Source: Bacteroidota bacterium (GTDB lineage Bacteria; Bacteroidota; Ignavibacteria; Ignavibacteriales; Melioribacteraceae). From it: a stretch of 42,899 nucleotides of DNA. Below the pieces are notes generated by a model. It saw only the letters and a list, made by a program, of their open reading frames with translations. It was not told the DNA's origin and did not search any database. This document shows positions 10,001 through 17,917 of the stretch, piece by piece. Both the position numbers and the translations under genes were made by a program. The stretch is from the NCBI GenBank assembly GCA_018818165.1, contig JAHISP010000058.1:1-42899 (forward strand), written 5' to 3'. Within the stretch, counting starts at the first letter, position 1; each line of letters starts with the position of its first letter.

Positions 10001-13000
10001 TTAGCAGGTACTACGTATAATGTAAAAGAAAAAAACAGTTCAAATTCTGTTGTAAGAGAGACTCAAAAAAGTTGGACCCTAACACCAATCGATGAAATCA
10101 ATGGAGTATACTATGATAAGTTAGAATCTGAATCAGTGATAATGGATGGAGTTACAAATACAAGTAGTTTTGATTATAATAGTGCTCCATATTGTCTATT
10201 AACTAAAAAGACAGAGACAAACAGTAACAATTTACAGAGGATAACAGATTATAAGTATGCATATGAGAAATACCCTGCAATGGATGCCTCAGCAAGCGGA
10301 AAACACATGTTGTCGCAACTCTACTCAAAAACAATTAATAAAGGGACGAGCGATGTAGAAGCAAAAAACTGGACAATCTGGAGTAACTCTGATAGCTATT
10401 GGAGACCAAGAGAAGAATGGCTATGGAAAGGAGACGGAAGCAGCAACGATTTAACTGCGAGTGTAGATCCAGATGGAGAAGCAATAACAATTAAAACTTA
10501 TAATGTATATGATGATTTTGGCAATATTAAGCAAACAACAGATGGAAACTTAAATTCTACTACAACAAAGTGGGCTTATAATAATCTTAGGCCAACAGCC
10601 GTAATAAAAAATGCAAATACAAATGAATGCGGTTATGCAAGTCTTGAAGATGGATGGGAAGACTGGGAATCCGGAGGTAGTTCAATTTCCACATCAGCTG
10701 TACATTCTGGAATAAGTTCTTCCTATAGCAATAATGACTACGGTCCAACAAAATATTTCTATGTAACTAACGGTATTGATAAAAATAAAACCTACATATT
10801 CGAGGCTTGGGTTAAAAATTCATCTGGCAATGCAACTATAAATATTGTAACTAGGAATAGTGCGGATCAGGATATTGTTAGTAAGTCCGCAGTATCTGAT
10901 GGAGTTAGTGGTTGGCAGCACATTTCTGTTGAAATCACACCGGAAGATATGACTAGCTTACCAAGTGATGGGCATTTAAGAGTTTTTTGTGGATTTATTG
11001 GTGCTGGAAATTCTGGTTATATTGACGATATTCGTTTCTATCCGGCTGATGCTGAAATGGTATCATTTACCTATAATCCAATTACGTTGCAACCAACAAG
11101 TAGCATGGATGCCAATAGTATTCCAATCTATTATACTTTTGATGAATTTCAACGGTTGTCTTCAATAAAAGATCATAATTATAATTTATTAGAAAAATAT
11201 GAGTATTATTATTCAAGGTTAGGAAATAATGATGATTATATCTTATCTGATCCAAACTATGTTCAAACAAAAAAGTATTTAGATGGAAGTACCTATTCAA
11301 CAACAAAAGTATTTACCGATGGATTAGGACAACAAATTCAAACAAGATTATCCAATGGAAGTGGTTCGTATGATCAAGTTAGCTTCCAGCAATTCGATGA
11401 ATTAAACAGAGTACAAAAAGCATACAAACCATATTTCGATGTGTTGGGAAGTTATACTAGTTTTAGTCCATATACTCAAGCAGTAACAGAAGTAAATAAC
11501 TGGTACAATGGAACAAACGGTGCAAACTGCAGCTCATATCCATATACTCAAACAGAGTATTACCCCGATCCATTAAATAGAGTGAGCAAAATAGGAAATC
11601 CGGGTAATGTTTACAGAATGGGTGCTGGTAAAGAAATTGAATTTGTTTATAACACTAACAGTTCGGATGAAGTTCCCGGATACAAAGCAAATACCGGATA
11701 CGCAGCAAATGCATTATATAAAAAAATGATAACTGATGAAAACGGTAATGTTACCTATGAGTTTACTGACAAGTTTGGACAGAAAGTACTCAATAGAACA
11801 GTGATAGAAAGCGAAAATCTGGATACCTATTTTGAGTATGATGTTTTAGGGAACCTTACAAAGACCGTACCTCCAAATGGTGAAGGATTTAACACAACAT
11901 ATGCATATAATACACTTGGTCAGTTGATTAAAAAATCAACACCGGATGAAGATGGAAACGGAGATGGATTTTCAACAGATGAAGTATCTACATCCGGAAC
12001 ACCGGATTATGAGTATAAGTACGATAAAGTAGGAAATTTAAGATTTGTTCTAGATCCAAATGGCAGAAATGCGGGATATTTTACATATAATAAATATGAT
12101 GCCCAAAATAGAATAATAGAAACCGGTAAAAAGACTAATAGTGCATATTTTACTGAAACAAATGCCTTAAACAAAGATTTTCCTACAGATGGAGAAATAA
12201 TAACTGCAAACTGTTATGATGCTGAGCCAACATACGGAAACGAAGTATGGATAAATGCTGTAGACCCGGGAACAATGAATAACCTACACGGAAAATTATC
12301 AGCATCAGCCTATAAAGATATGAATACCGAGGAATACGGATATACATATTACTCATACAATCAAAAAGGAAACATAGAGTTAGTAGTGCAAGATATACCC
12401 GGAAGTGCAATAGGAGTAAAGAAAATAGCCTATGAATATGATCTATCAAACAACTTAACAAAAGTATTATACCAAAGCGGTCAAAGTGATCAATTCCATA
12501 GTTGGTATGAATATGATGCCGCTGGAAGACTGCAATACATTTATACAAATACAAGTAATAATAGAAGCATTGCAACAAGAAATGCAGAATATGTATATAA
12601 TCCAACGGGACAATTTAAGAGAATAGTATATGGCGAAACAGCCCAAGGAGTAGATTACCTATACAACACAAGAGATTGGGTAACACAAATAAACCATCAA
12701 AACCTAAATTCAACTGATGATTTGGGACATGATGGCGGTGCGAACGGAGTAACGGTTGATAGATTCGGTATGGTAATTGGATATGATAATACTGATCCTT
12801 TTGGCTCAATATTAAATCCAGTTCAACAATACAATGGAAACATCTCCTGGATGATGTGGACCAATTTTGGCTTAACATCACCAAATTCATTAGTGGGATA
12901 TTCACTAGGATATGATAAAGCCAACAGATTATTATCATCTGATTATGCATATTGGACAACTAGTTGGCAAAATTCAACTGCGGGTGATGTAAATAATCTA

Positions 13001-14599
13001 ACTTATGATAAAAATGGAAACATTCAGTCTCTAACAAGATACGGTTTAACAAGCGGATTAATGGATCAATTTACATATCGATATGATGGAACAAACTTAG
13101 GCAATAAATTAAAGTTTGTAGATGATGCATCACCATCATCCAATTTCGAAACAGATATTGATGATCAATCAGTAGGTAATTATACTTATGATGGAAATGG
13201 AAACCTAAAGACTGATTTACAGAAAAATATTACCTCGTTGGATTATGACATCCGAAACTTACAGAATAAAATGAACTTCGGGTTATTGCGTGTATTAAAA
13301 TTAAGCGCAGTTGATATAGACAATACTGCAGAATACAAAGCTAAAGATACATTAAAGACAGAAAATAATGTAACAATAGCTTCTGGAGCAAATGTAACCT
13401 TTAAGGCTGGAGCAGCAATAACACTAAAACCTGGGTTTAGTGTAGCAAGTGGGGCAGTATTTACGGCAGTAATAGATGCAAATTTACAAAACCAAACTAT
13501 TGGCTCTACTGTAAAATATGTATATGATGCACAAGGTAACCGCGTAAAGAAAGATTACTCAGATTATAGTAGCGAAAAATATTATATTAGAGATGCTAGT
13601 GGAAATGTAATAGCAGTTTATGACGAAAATGGAAACCAAAGTTACATGAACTTATTTGGAGCAGATGGATTTGGAAAATATGTACCGAATGAAGGATATT
13701 CTTACTACATAAAAGACCACTTAGGCAGCACAAGAGTGGTTGTAGATGAAACCGGAACAGTAATGGAAGCATATGAATATTACCCATTTGGAAGAATATC
13801 AAGGTCATATATAAATGGAACTGGTGCAGATGAGAAATTTACTGGCAAAGAACTGGATAATGATAACGATGAAAGAATGTACTACTTTGGTGCTAGATAT
13901 TTGGATAGTGATTTAGGTAAATGGTTAAGTGTTGATCCGTTAGCGGATAAGTATCCTGGGTTGAGCTCGTATAGCTATGCAGGGTGTAATCCGATAAATA
14001 GATATGACCCTGATGGTAAAGCATTTAATCTTATAACTGGTGCTATAGGTGCTGGTGTTGGCTTATTAATAGGGGCAGGGGCTGAAGCAGGTAGGCAATA
14101 TTTTTCTAACGAAGAAATAAATTTCCAAAAAATTAGTGCGGCAGGGTTAGGTGGTGGACTAGCTGGAGGTTTGGCTGGGCTCACCTTAGGGGGTAGTCTA
14201 GTTGCTAGTGGTGGCATTGTTGGTGCAACAGAATTAGTTGGGGGTGCACTTATTTCAGGTGCTGCTACGGGTACAGGAGGAATAGTTGAACGAGCATTAG
14301 ATGGTGACGCAAGGACAGAGGCTTTTGATGGTACAGAAATAGTTACAGATGTTGCTGTCGGCACATTTACCAGTTTTTTAGGCCCTTTAGCTGGAGCACC
14401 TACTAAAACAGCTGCAAAAGAAACTGAAAAATTAGCGTATAAACAGTTTAGTAAGAATATTTCTGGGTTTTCTAGTAAAGCAACAGCTCAAGGTGTTGCT
14501 ATTCAAAAAGGAGCTAATAAAATTATGGCAAAAACAGCATTATCAAGCAGTTCTGTCGAAAATGCTACTCAAGAAATTATTAAGGAAGTAATTGATTAA
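7076..14599 (+). CDS. Giant RHS/YD-repeat protein with variable C-terminal tip (polymorphic toxin-like)
   Basis: The ATG at 7076, after GGAGATAAAA, is preferred to an upstream TTG at 7064; it gives 2507 aa with a signal peptide (LFYLLILFIGLF..ILCQ). Residues about 20-380 resemble an SpvB-like N-terminal plug (SIPIKLLSLGG, GFGWDLSYG). About 380-870 may be a beta-propeller. About 1190-1325 is a jelly-roll, carbohydrate-binding-like insert (YIFEAWVKNSSGNATI, GYIDDIRFYPAD). YD repeats follow (YEYDVLGNLTK, YDKNGNIQSL). About 2080-2135 is a '3-coathanger'-like insert (NNVTIASGANVTFKAGAAIT). The RHS core is at about 2210-2315 (KDHLGSTRVVVDE, YYFGARYLDSDLGKW, NRYDPDGK). After DPDG the last 190 residues are a Gly/Ala-rich, partly hydrophobic tip unlike the core. 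In RHS toxins this position holds the toxin, but no catalytic motif is visible here. The next gene is placed like an immunity gene. Confidence 0.8.
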   Translation: MKNEKILFYLLILFIGLFKYQTILCQVNNSNFIPEGMNMESRIPDGSIPMSVMDLTKNQAFTGSVSIPIKLLSLGGVEIIMNYNSNDILSKIGESNNFAPSGAVGFGWDLSYGSISAEINNTTDINDDRYYYNGPDQSFEIQVKSDGTFNIPDYKPWKFNRIVVNNIIVGWEIIKEDGTIYRYGNYDKDSGSTIKFVKDYYPTYATRFMLGYNGVVTSPGTALFNSLEYVPYQWDISNVEDLNGNQTTITYQQENLNLSLGASTSSLAYTRQSFLHKINDNRGGEVEFVLGNMLSDEYYNYSQTYIQNRVESKYLDSIYIKGNDVIFKKIDFEYIPLDIKNIGIKKRYLTNITYMDNGGNSLPSYKFDYYTQSSDLNKGALKSLTDLNGGISTYTYKTQQLADVILDKEVQVPYIDYYNNLELKPNDDGFVGKDFVVVHGTDHTLQVYVKGANGWYIDNSFPYSTNILTCKVSNDFMILDNGTYLIAVKKTEGGWKQYIVDNYISPNNYPYFIVGMGSNYFVVEHNQQGNFNVDPTWDVSILRFSNNDLETYKLVEGGDDGLFNDGYAFIYDDQCEEFSHRYVSMRAFCGENYMVLVSRNSYHSESLFSHFQFSSITHEWDLIGETSYDDYNVSFDLNSVNPHKVYIGKNVVLVVRNEGAPCTGSMFRSIIYEYRRNNTNSGLTLIDSVETSRGMSDIILTDDYYAYTYKSDITNYNQMAIRVWNGTSFSSDNPIFISNINTSTQADLESIKLATVGNRLVISWVNDNTINVGSIEYNPTTSQWINGQTFNQLAGINPVENAILPLNNNTFLEFNYISTIYGWGNQTIRINAYQYQGSSFVHTAIDTIKSQRYERSQFIWQAGNDFLAFGTIGGTNLGFGPIPDSLRIYNLNDLNEGELQFRGSPTKIVLDHKSYNDGMGNVVEYDYTFDNGILNENNNQQFGIVTKSLPGSNGSIETKYYTCKDSIVSGINYKFLAGTTYNVKEKNSSNSVVRETQKSWTLTPIDEINGVYYDKLESESVIMDGVTNTSSFDYNSAPYCLLTKKTETNSNNLQRITDYKYAYEKYPAMDASASGKHMLSQLYSKTINKGTSDVEAKNWTIWSNSDSYWRPREEWLWKGDGSSNDLTASVDPDGEAITIKTYNVYDDFGNIKQTTDGNLNSTTTKWAYNNLRPTAVIKNANTNECGYASLEDGWEDWESGGSSISTSAVHSGISSSYSNNDYGPTKYFYVTNGIDKNKTYIFEAWVKNSSGNATINIVTRNSADQDIVSKSAVSDGVSGWQHISVEITPEDMTSLPSDGHLRVFCGFIGAGNSGYIDDIRFYPADAEMVSFTYNPITLQPTSSMDANSIPIYYTFDEFQRLSSIKDHNYNLLEKYEYYYSRLGNNDDYILSDPNYVQTKKYLDGSTYSTTKVFTDGLGQQIQTRLSNGSGSYDQVSFQQFDELNRVQKAYKPYFDVLGSYTSFSPYTQAVTEVNNWYNGTNGANCSSYPYTQTEYYPDPLNRVSKIGNPGNVYRMGAGKEIEFVYNTNSSDEVPGYKANTGYAANALYKKMITDENGNVTYEFTDKFGQKVLNRTVIESENLDTYFEYDVLGNLTKTVPPNGEGFNTTYAYNTLGQLIKKSTPDEDGNGDGFSTDEVSTSGTPDYEYKYDKVGNLRFVLDPNGRNAGYFTYNKYDAQNRIIETGKKTNSAYFTETNALNKDFPTDGEIITANCYDAEPTYGNEVWINAVDPGTMNNLHGKLSASAYKDMNTEEYGYTYYSYNQKGNIELVVQDIPGSAIGVKKIAYEYDLSNNLTKVLYQSGQSDQFHSWYEYDAAGRLQYIYTNTSNNRSIATRNAEYVYNPTGQFKRIVYGETAQGVDYLYNTRDWVTQINHQNLNSTDDLGHDGGANGVTVDRFGMVIGYDNTDPFGSILNPVQQYNGNISWMMWTNFGLTSPNSLVGYSLGYDKANRLLSSDYAYWTTSWQNSTAGDVNNLTYDKNGNIQSLTRYGLTSGLMDQFTYRYDGTNLGNKLKFVDDASPSSNFETDIDDQSVGNYTYDGNGNLKTDLQKNITSLDYDIRNLQNKMNFGLLRVLKLSAVDIDNTAEYKAKDTLKTENNVTIASGANVTFKAGAAITLKPGFSVASGAVFTAVIDANLQNQTIGSTVKYVYDAQGNRVKKDYSDYSSEKYYIRDASGNVIAVYDENGNQSYMNLFGADGFGKYVPNEGYSYYIKDHLGSTRVVVDETGTVMEAYEYYPFGRISRSYINGTGADEKFTGKELDNDNDERMYYFGARYLDSDLGKWLSVDPLADKYPGLSSYSYAGCNPINRYDPDGKAFNLITGAIGAGVGLLIGAGAEAGRQYFSNEEINFQKISAAGLGGGLAGGLAGLTLGGSLVASGGIVGATELVGGALISGAATGTGGIVERALDGDARTEAFDGTEIVTDVAVGTFTSFLGPLAGAPTKTAAKETEKLAYKQFSKNISGFSSKATAQGVAIQKGANKIMAKTALSSSSVENATQEIIKEVID

Positions 14600-14630
14600 A
14601 TTAATAGAAAATATAATTAGGTAATTAAAA

Positions 14631-15128
14631 ATGGATATTGTTAAAATACTAATTGTTTCACCTATTTGTCTTAGCTTTGTTCTTATGATATTTAAACCAT
14701 TTAGATTGGAATATAATTTGTTGAAGTTTAGTAAATGGGCTAAACTATTTGCTTTATTTACTTTTTTGTTTCTATTATTTCTTATCCTAAAATCCAATAT
14801 TGGTAATAAAGGATTAAATGAAAAAGAAATGATATGGGCTTTTTCAATTCTGTTTGCTGTCGGTTATGTTGTATATTTCTTTTTTAACTTTGGGTATGAA
14901 TTTAAAGGGAATACGTTTATCTGGTTTCATTTTTTCCTAAAAAACAGTGTTGTTGCTGATGAAATTATTGAAATTGCTTTCCTTGAAGAAAAAAGTGCTA
15001 TTGTGAAAGTGAATATTAAAACGAACTTAAAAGAATATAAAATTCGAAATGACCTAAAAGTTAGTGACATGGTTTTTTGTTTTGCAAAAGAGAATAAAAT
15101 AAAACTTATTACACGAAAGTTAGGATAA
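14631..15128 (+). CDS. Three-helix membrane protein, candidate immunity protein for the RHS tip
   Basis: 165 aa, beginning 32 nt after the RHS stop and preceded by TTAGGTAATTAAAA. Three hydrophobic segments are visible: about 4-22 (VKILIVSPICLSFVLMIF), 39-54 (ALFTFLFLLFLI) and 67-87 (IWAFSILFAVGYVVYFFF). A charged C-terminal domain of about 75 residues with beta character follows (IIEIAFLEEKSAIVKVNI, YKIRNDLKV). I do not recognise the family; the layout resembles small PH-like membrane proteins. Its position directly behind an RHS variable tip is where immunity genes sit, and membrane immunity proteins usually counter membrane-acting toxins. That role is inferred from position only. Confidence 0.6.
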   Translation: MDIVKILIVSPICLSFVLMIFKPFRLEYNLLKFSKWAKLFALFTFLFLLFLILKSNIGNKGLNEKEMIWAFSILFAVGYVVYFFFNFGYEFKGNTFIWFHFFLKNSVVADEIIEIAFLEEKSAIVKVNIKTNLKEYKIRNDLKVSDMVFCFAKENKIKLITRKLG

Positions 15129-15547
15129 GCTATTATTAAACTACTGAAAACAAGCTATTTGTAGCTAATGGTGATGTAACAAAATTAAAATTATTACTTA
15201 ACAAATTAAGAGAGAAAGTATAAAAAAATAGATAATGAATATTTGACAGCGAGCTTACATAATGCTACATAGCCCCTACGTTACTGATTATGGTAACTTA
15301 GGGGCTGTTAAATAAACGCATTATATATCTTGCCGCAATGTTTTTATACCGGGTAAACTTTGCACAAAAGCAGTAATTAATTAAACAGTTATAGAATAAG
15401 AACTTGTTTTTAATTAAAATATTTATCCCTTTTTACTTGTGTTTTTTGTATTTTTAGCAAAGTGGTTTACTTAGTCTTTAGTTTCTTAGGGTATGGTTTA
15501 CTCCTAAAGATTCCTTTTACTTATATGTTAAAATTGAGAAATATCTT
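15129..15547. other. Intergenic region upstream of the secretin
   Basis: 419 bp with no supported gene. It holds a GC-rich stem-loop (15271-15306) and, nearer the secretin, a GTAAACTTTGC segment (15353-15363) with an imperfect inverted partner GCAAAGTGGTTTAC (about 15460-15473). The secretin promoter and leader must lie in the last 100 bp. Confidence 0.5.
15271..15306. terminator. GC-rich stem-loop, possible terminator of the RHS operon
   Basis: The arms AGCCCCTACGTTAC (15271-15284) and GTAACTTAGGGGCT (15293-15306) pair with one mismatch around an 8-nt loop. There is no long T-run after it, so it may be a factor-dependent terminator or mRNA 3'-end hairpin rather than a classic intrinsic terminator. 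Confidence 0.45.
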
Positions 15548-17473
15548 ATGAATAAATTATTTGCAAAACTTATTTTTACTTCTCTATTATTACCATTAAT
15601 TCTGTTTCAGAATAATATTTCCGCTCAAGTTGTAGATAGCTCAAGCTATCCGCCTAACTCGTATGAAAAAATTCAAGCAATTAATTTTAAAAATATTGAT
15701 ATCAAGGATTTGTTAAGGGGTTTAGCTCTCGAATATAAGACCAACATAGTAATTGAAAATAAAATTAACCAAAATGTCTCTGTTGCACTTTTTGATGTTA
15801 ATGTTTACCAAGCAGTTGAGATGATAGCAAAGGATAATGGATTGATTTTTTCGTTTGATAAAAATCGATTCTATCTAAAAACCCCGGAAGAAAAGGGCCC
15901 AGCACCTAAAATGGAGAAGGAGCCATATGTGGCTTATCATCCCGATACTGATAAAATAGATTTAGTTCTTGATGATGTGTTACTTTCTACACTTGCCCAA
16001 AAACTGCGTGATGAAACAAAATTAAATTTTCTAATTTCAAATGGCTCGTCCGGCAGAGTTTCCGGAACATTAACCAATGTTAATACTATAATTGGATTAA
16101 GAAATGTTTTACAGAATAGTGGTTTTTATATCCATTTAGTCGATTCAATATATTACATTACTCGTTCAGCGTATTATTCAAGCGATAATGGTTCTGAACA
16201 AAACAAATCGCAATATTGGGTTAGTGTAAAAAATAACAAAGTTACACTAGATGTAAAGGATGGTGATGTTGATAAAGTTATTGAGGATATTGTTATTCAA
16301 TCAAATTTACAAATGATTAAACTAGCCCCCGCAACTGCAAAGGTTACAGTTAAATGTGCCAGTGTCCCTCTTGAAAAGGCTCTTTACTATATTCTTAAAA
16401 ATACCGGATATAGTTATAAAATGGATGGTGATGTATTCATCTTTGGCAAAGCTATTGATAAAGAGATAGAAGATGTTAAACTTATTCGTTTAAAATATCT
16501 TAAAGCAGAACTTGTTTATAAAAAATTACCAAAGTTGTTTGGTACCCAGCTTTCTATTGAGGTTTCACCAGAACATAATGCGCTAATTGTAAAAGGAGAT
16601 CTCGATAACATCATTGAACTAGGTGAATATATTGAAGAAATTGATCATCCAGTTCCGCAAGTTCTTATAGAGGCTTTAGTTGTTGATTACAATATTGATG
16701 ATATTTATGATTTTGGTATAACTGCTGGCATTGGTGATTCTACAACAGCATCTCGTAAAGATCAATGGTTGCCAGGCTTGGATGTTACTGCAAGTGGAAA
16801 GAAATTAAATAATTTGCTAAATGATATAGGAACAGTTAATCTTTTTGGTACTGATGTTAACATAGGTAATTTGGGACAGTTGCCGGACAACTTTTATGTT
16901 AACATAAGAGCTCTTGAAGAAAATGGTTTAGCAAATGTTAAATCGAGACCAATTCTTTCAACTTTAAATGGAAATAAAGCTAGCTTATCAATAGGTACTA
17001 CTCAAAACTATGTTTTTACTGATGTAATGCCAATCCAAAATCAAATAAGTTCTTCTTATATTCAGCAAGAACGAATTCAGAAAATTGAAGCTAGTATCTC
17101 TTTTGAAATTACACCATGGGTCGGCCCAAATAATCAATTAACTTTGGAGATATCCCCCGATTTTCAAACTCCAGTCGGTGAATTTTCTCCAGATAAAAAT
17201 CTGATACCAGCAATCAATACACGAAAATTAGAATCAACAATTCGTCTTAATGATGGTGAAACAATAGTTATTGGAGGCTTAATACAAGAGATAGAATCGG
17301 AAACGCAGTCCAAAATTCCTATATTAGGAGATATTCCTTGGCTAGGCAAACTTTTTACAAGCACACATAAGCAAACAAAAAAATCAGAAATGTTGATATA
17401 TGTTACACCTCACATATTTTACGAACAAGAAGCTGGATATGCTCACTTTAATTATTCGGAAGAAGAATTGTAG
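15548..17473 (+). CDS. Secretin (GspD/PilQ family outer-membrane channel)
   Basis: 641 aa with a signal peptide (LIFTSLLLPLILFQNNISAQ). Residues about 40-110 form an N0/STN-like domain (INFKNIDIKDLLRGLALEYK). Two further repeats of similar pattern follow (about 130-205, 230-310), then an N3-like ring-building domain (about 315-370, LKAELVYKKLPKLFG, VSPEHNALIVKGD). The C-terminal 270 residues are the beta-barrel gate, with the signature SKIPILGDIPWLGKLF near residue 590 followed by the LIYVTPHI strand. Secretins form the outer-membrane pore for type II secretion or type IV pili. With three prepilin genes at the left edge of the window, this probably belongs to the same machine, although no PilM/N/O/P genes are adjacent. 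The order here is therefore dispersed. Confidence 0.88.
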   Translation: MNKLFAKLIFTSLLLPLILFQNNISAQVVDSSSYPPNSYEKIQAINFKNIDIKDLLRGLALEYKTNIVIENKINQNVSVALFDVNVYQAVEMIAKDNGLIFSFDKNRFYLKTPEEKGPAPKMEKEPYVAYHPDTDKIDLVLDDVLLSTLAQKLRDETKLNFLISNGSSGRVSGTLTNVNTIIGLRNVLQNSGFYIHLVDSIYYITRSAYYSSDNGSEQNKSQYWVSVKNNKVTLDVKDGDVDKVIEDIVIQSNLQMIKLAPATAKVTVKCASVPLEKALYYILKNTGYSYKMDGDVFIFGKAIDKEIEDVKLIRLKYLKAELVYKKLPKLFGTQLSIEVSPEHNALIVKGDLDNIIELGEYIEEIDHPVPQVLIEALVVDYNIDDIYDFGITAGIGDSTTASRKDQWLPGLDVTASGKKLNNLLNDIGTVNLFGTDVNIGNLGQLPDNFYVNIRALEENGLANVKSRPILSTLNGNKASLSIGTTQNYVFTDVMPIQNQISSSYIQQERIQKIEASISFEITPWVGPNNQLTLEISPDFQTPVGEFSPDKNLIPAINTRKLESTIRLNDGETIVIGGLIQEIESETQSKIPILGDIPWLGKLFTSTHKQTKKSEMLIYVTPHIFYEQEAGYAHFNYSEEEL

Positions 17474-17764
17474 AAGGGGAGACAAAATAATAGTTGAAAT
17501 ATTCATTTTTATTACTGTGTTTTATTACTGAGGCATTCACACTAACTGTTATAATTATGTTTTAGTAATTCTGATATAGATTTAAGATTAACAATACAAC
17601 ATATTTTGACAAAATATCCACAGCCTTCAAAGCAACTTAAAAAACAACTATCACTAAAACAAGTTTTCCGAAACAGAAGTATTTTATAACACAATTGATT
17701 TTTGTCTAACTCTTTACTCTATACGCTTAAGAGGTTTCAAAGAATCAGAAGATACAAATATTTT
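17474..17764. other. Gene-free stretch between secretin and ATPase operon
   Basis: About 290 bp lie between the secretin stop and the end of the minus-strand operon. The plus strand has short open pieces interrupted by stops (about 17600-17770) that might be a decayed gene. I could not recognise any family. No strong hairpin was seen. Confidence 0.35.
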
Positions 17765-17917
17765 TTAAAATGGAAATCGCAGATTAAGTTGCCATGTTTT
17801 ATTAACATTAAAAATCTTGGATTGAAATGTATGTGTAAATCTGACTAAATTGTCTTGCCATATTTCTATTGGAATTAACATAGGTTGATGTTTAAGTAAA
17901 TTATTTAGTTTGTTCAT
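17765..17917 (-). CDS. Possible 50-aa third gene of the ATPase operon
   Basis: The minus-strand frame starts at the ATG at 17915-17917, inside the last codons of the 751-aa ATPase. The overlap reads ATGAACAAACTAAATAA, where the last TAA is the ATPase stop. It runs to a TAA at 17765-17767 and encodes 50 residues, including IPIEIWQDNLVRFTHTFQSK and NKTWQLNLRFPF. A 17-nt overlap is typical of translational coupling. No known family or motif is seen. It could equally be a chance frame or the out-of-frame tail of a once-longer ATPase. Confidence 0.35.
   Translation of the reverse strand: MNKLNNLLKHQPMLIPIEIWQDNLVRFTHTFQSKIFNVNKTWQLNLRFPF

Noticed and set aside
17474-17764. Decayed transposase gene
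   Set aside because: Short protein-like pieces are visible but no family-specific motif could be recognised.
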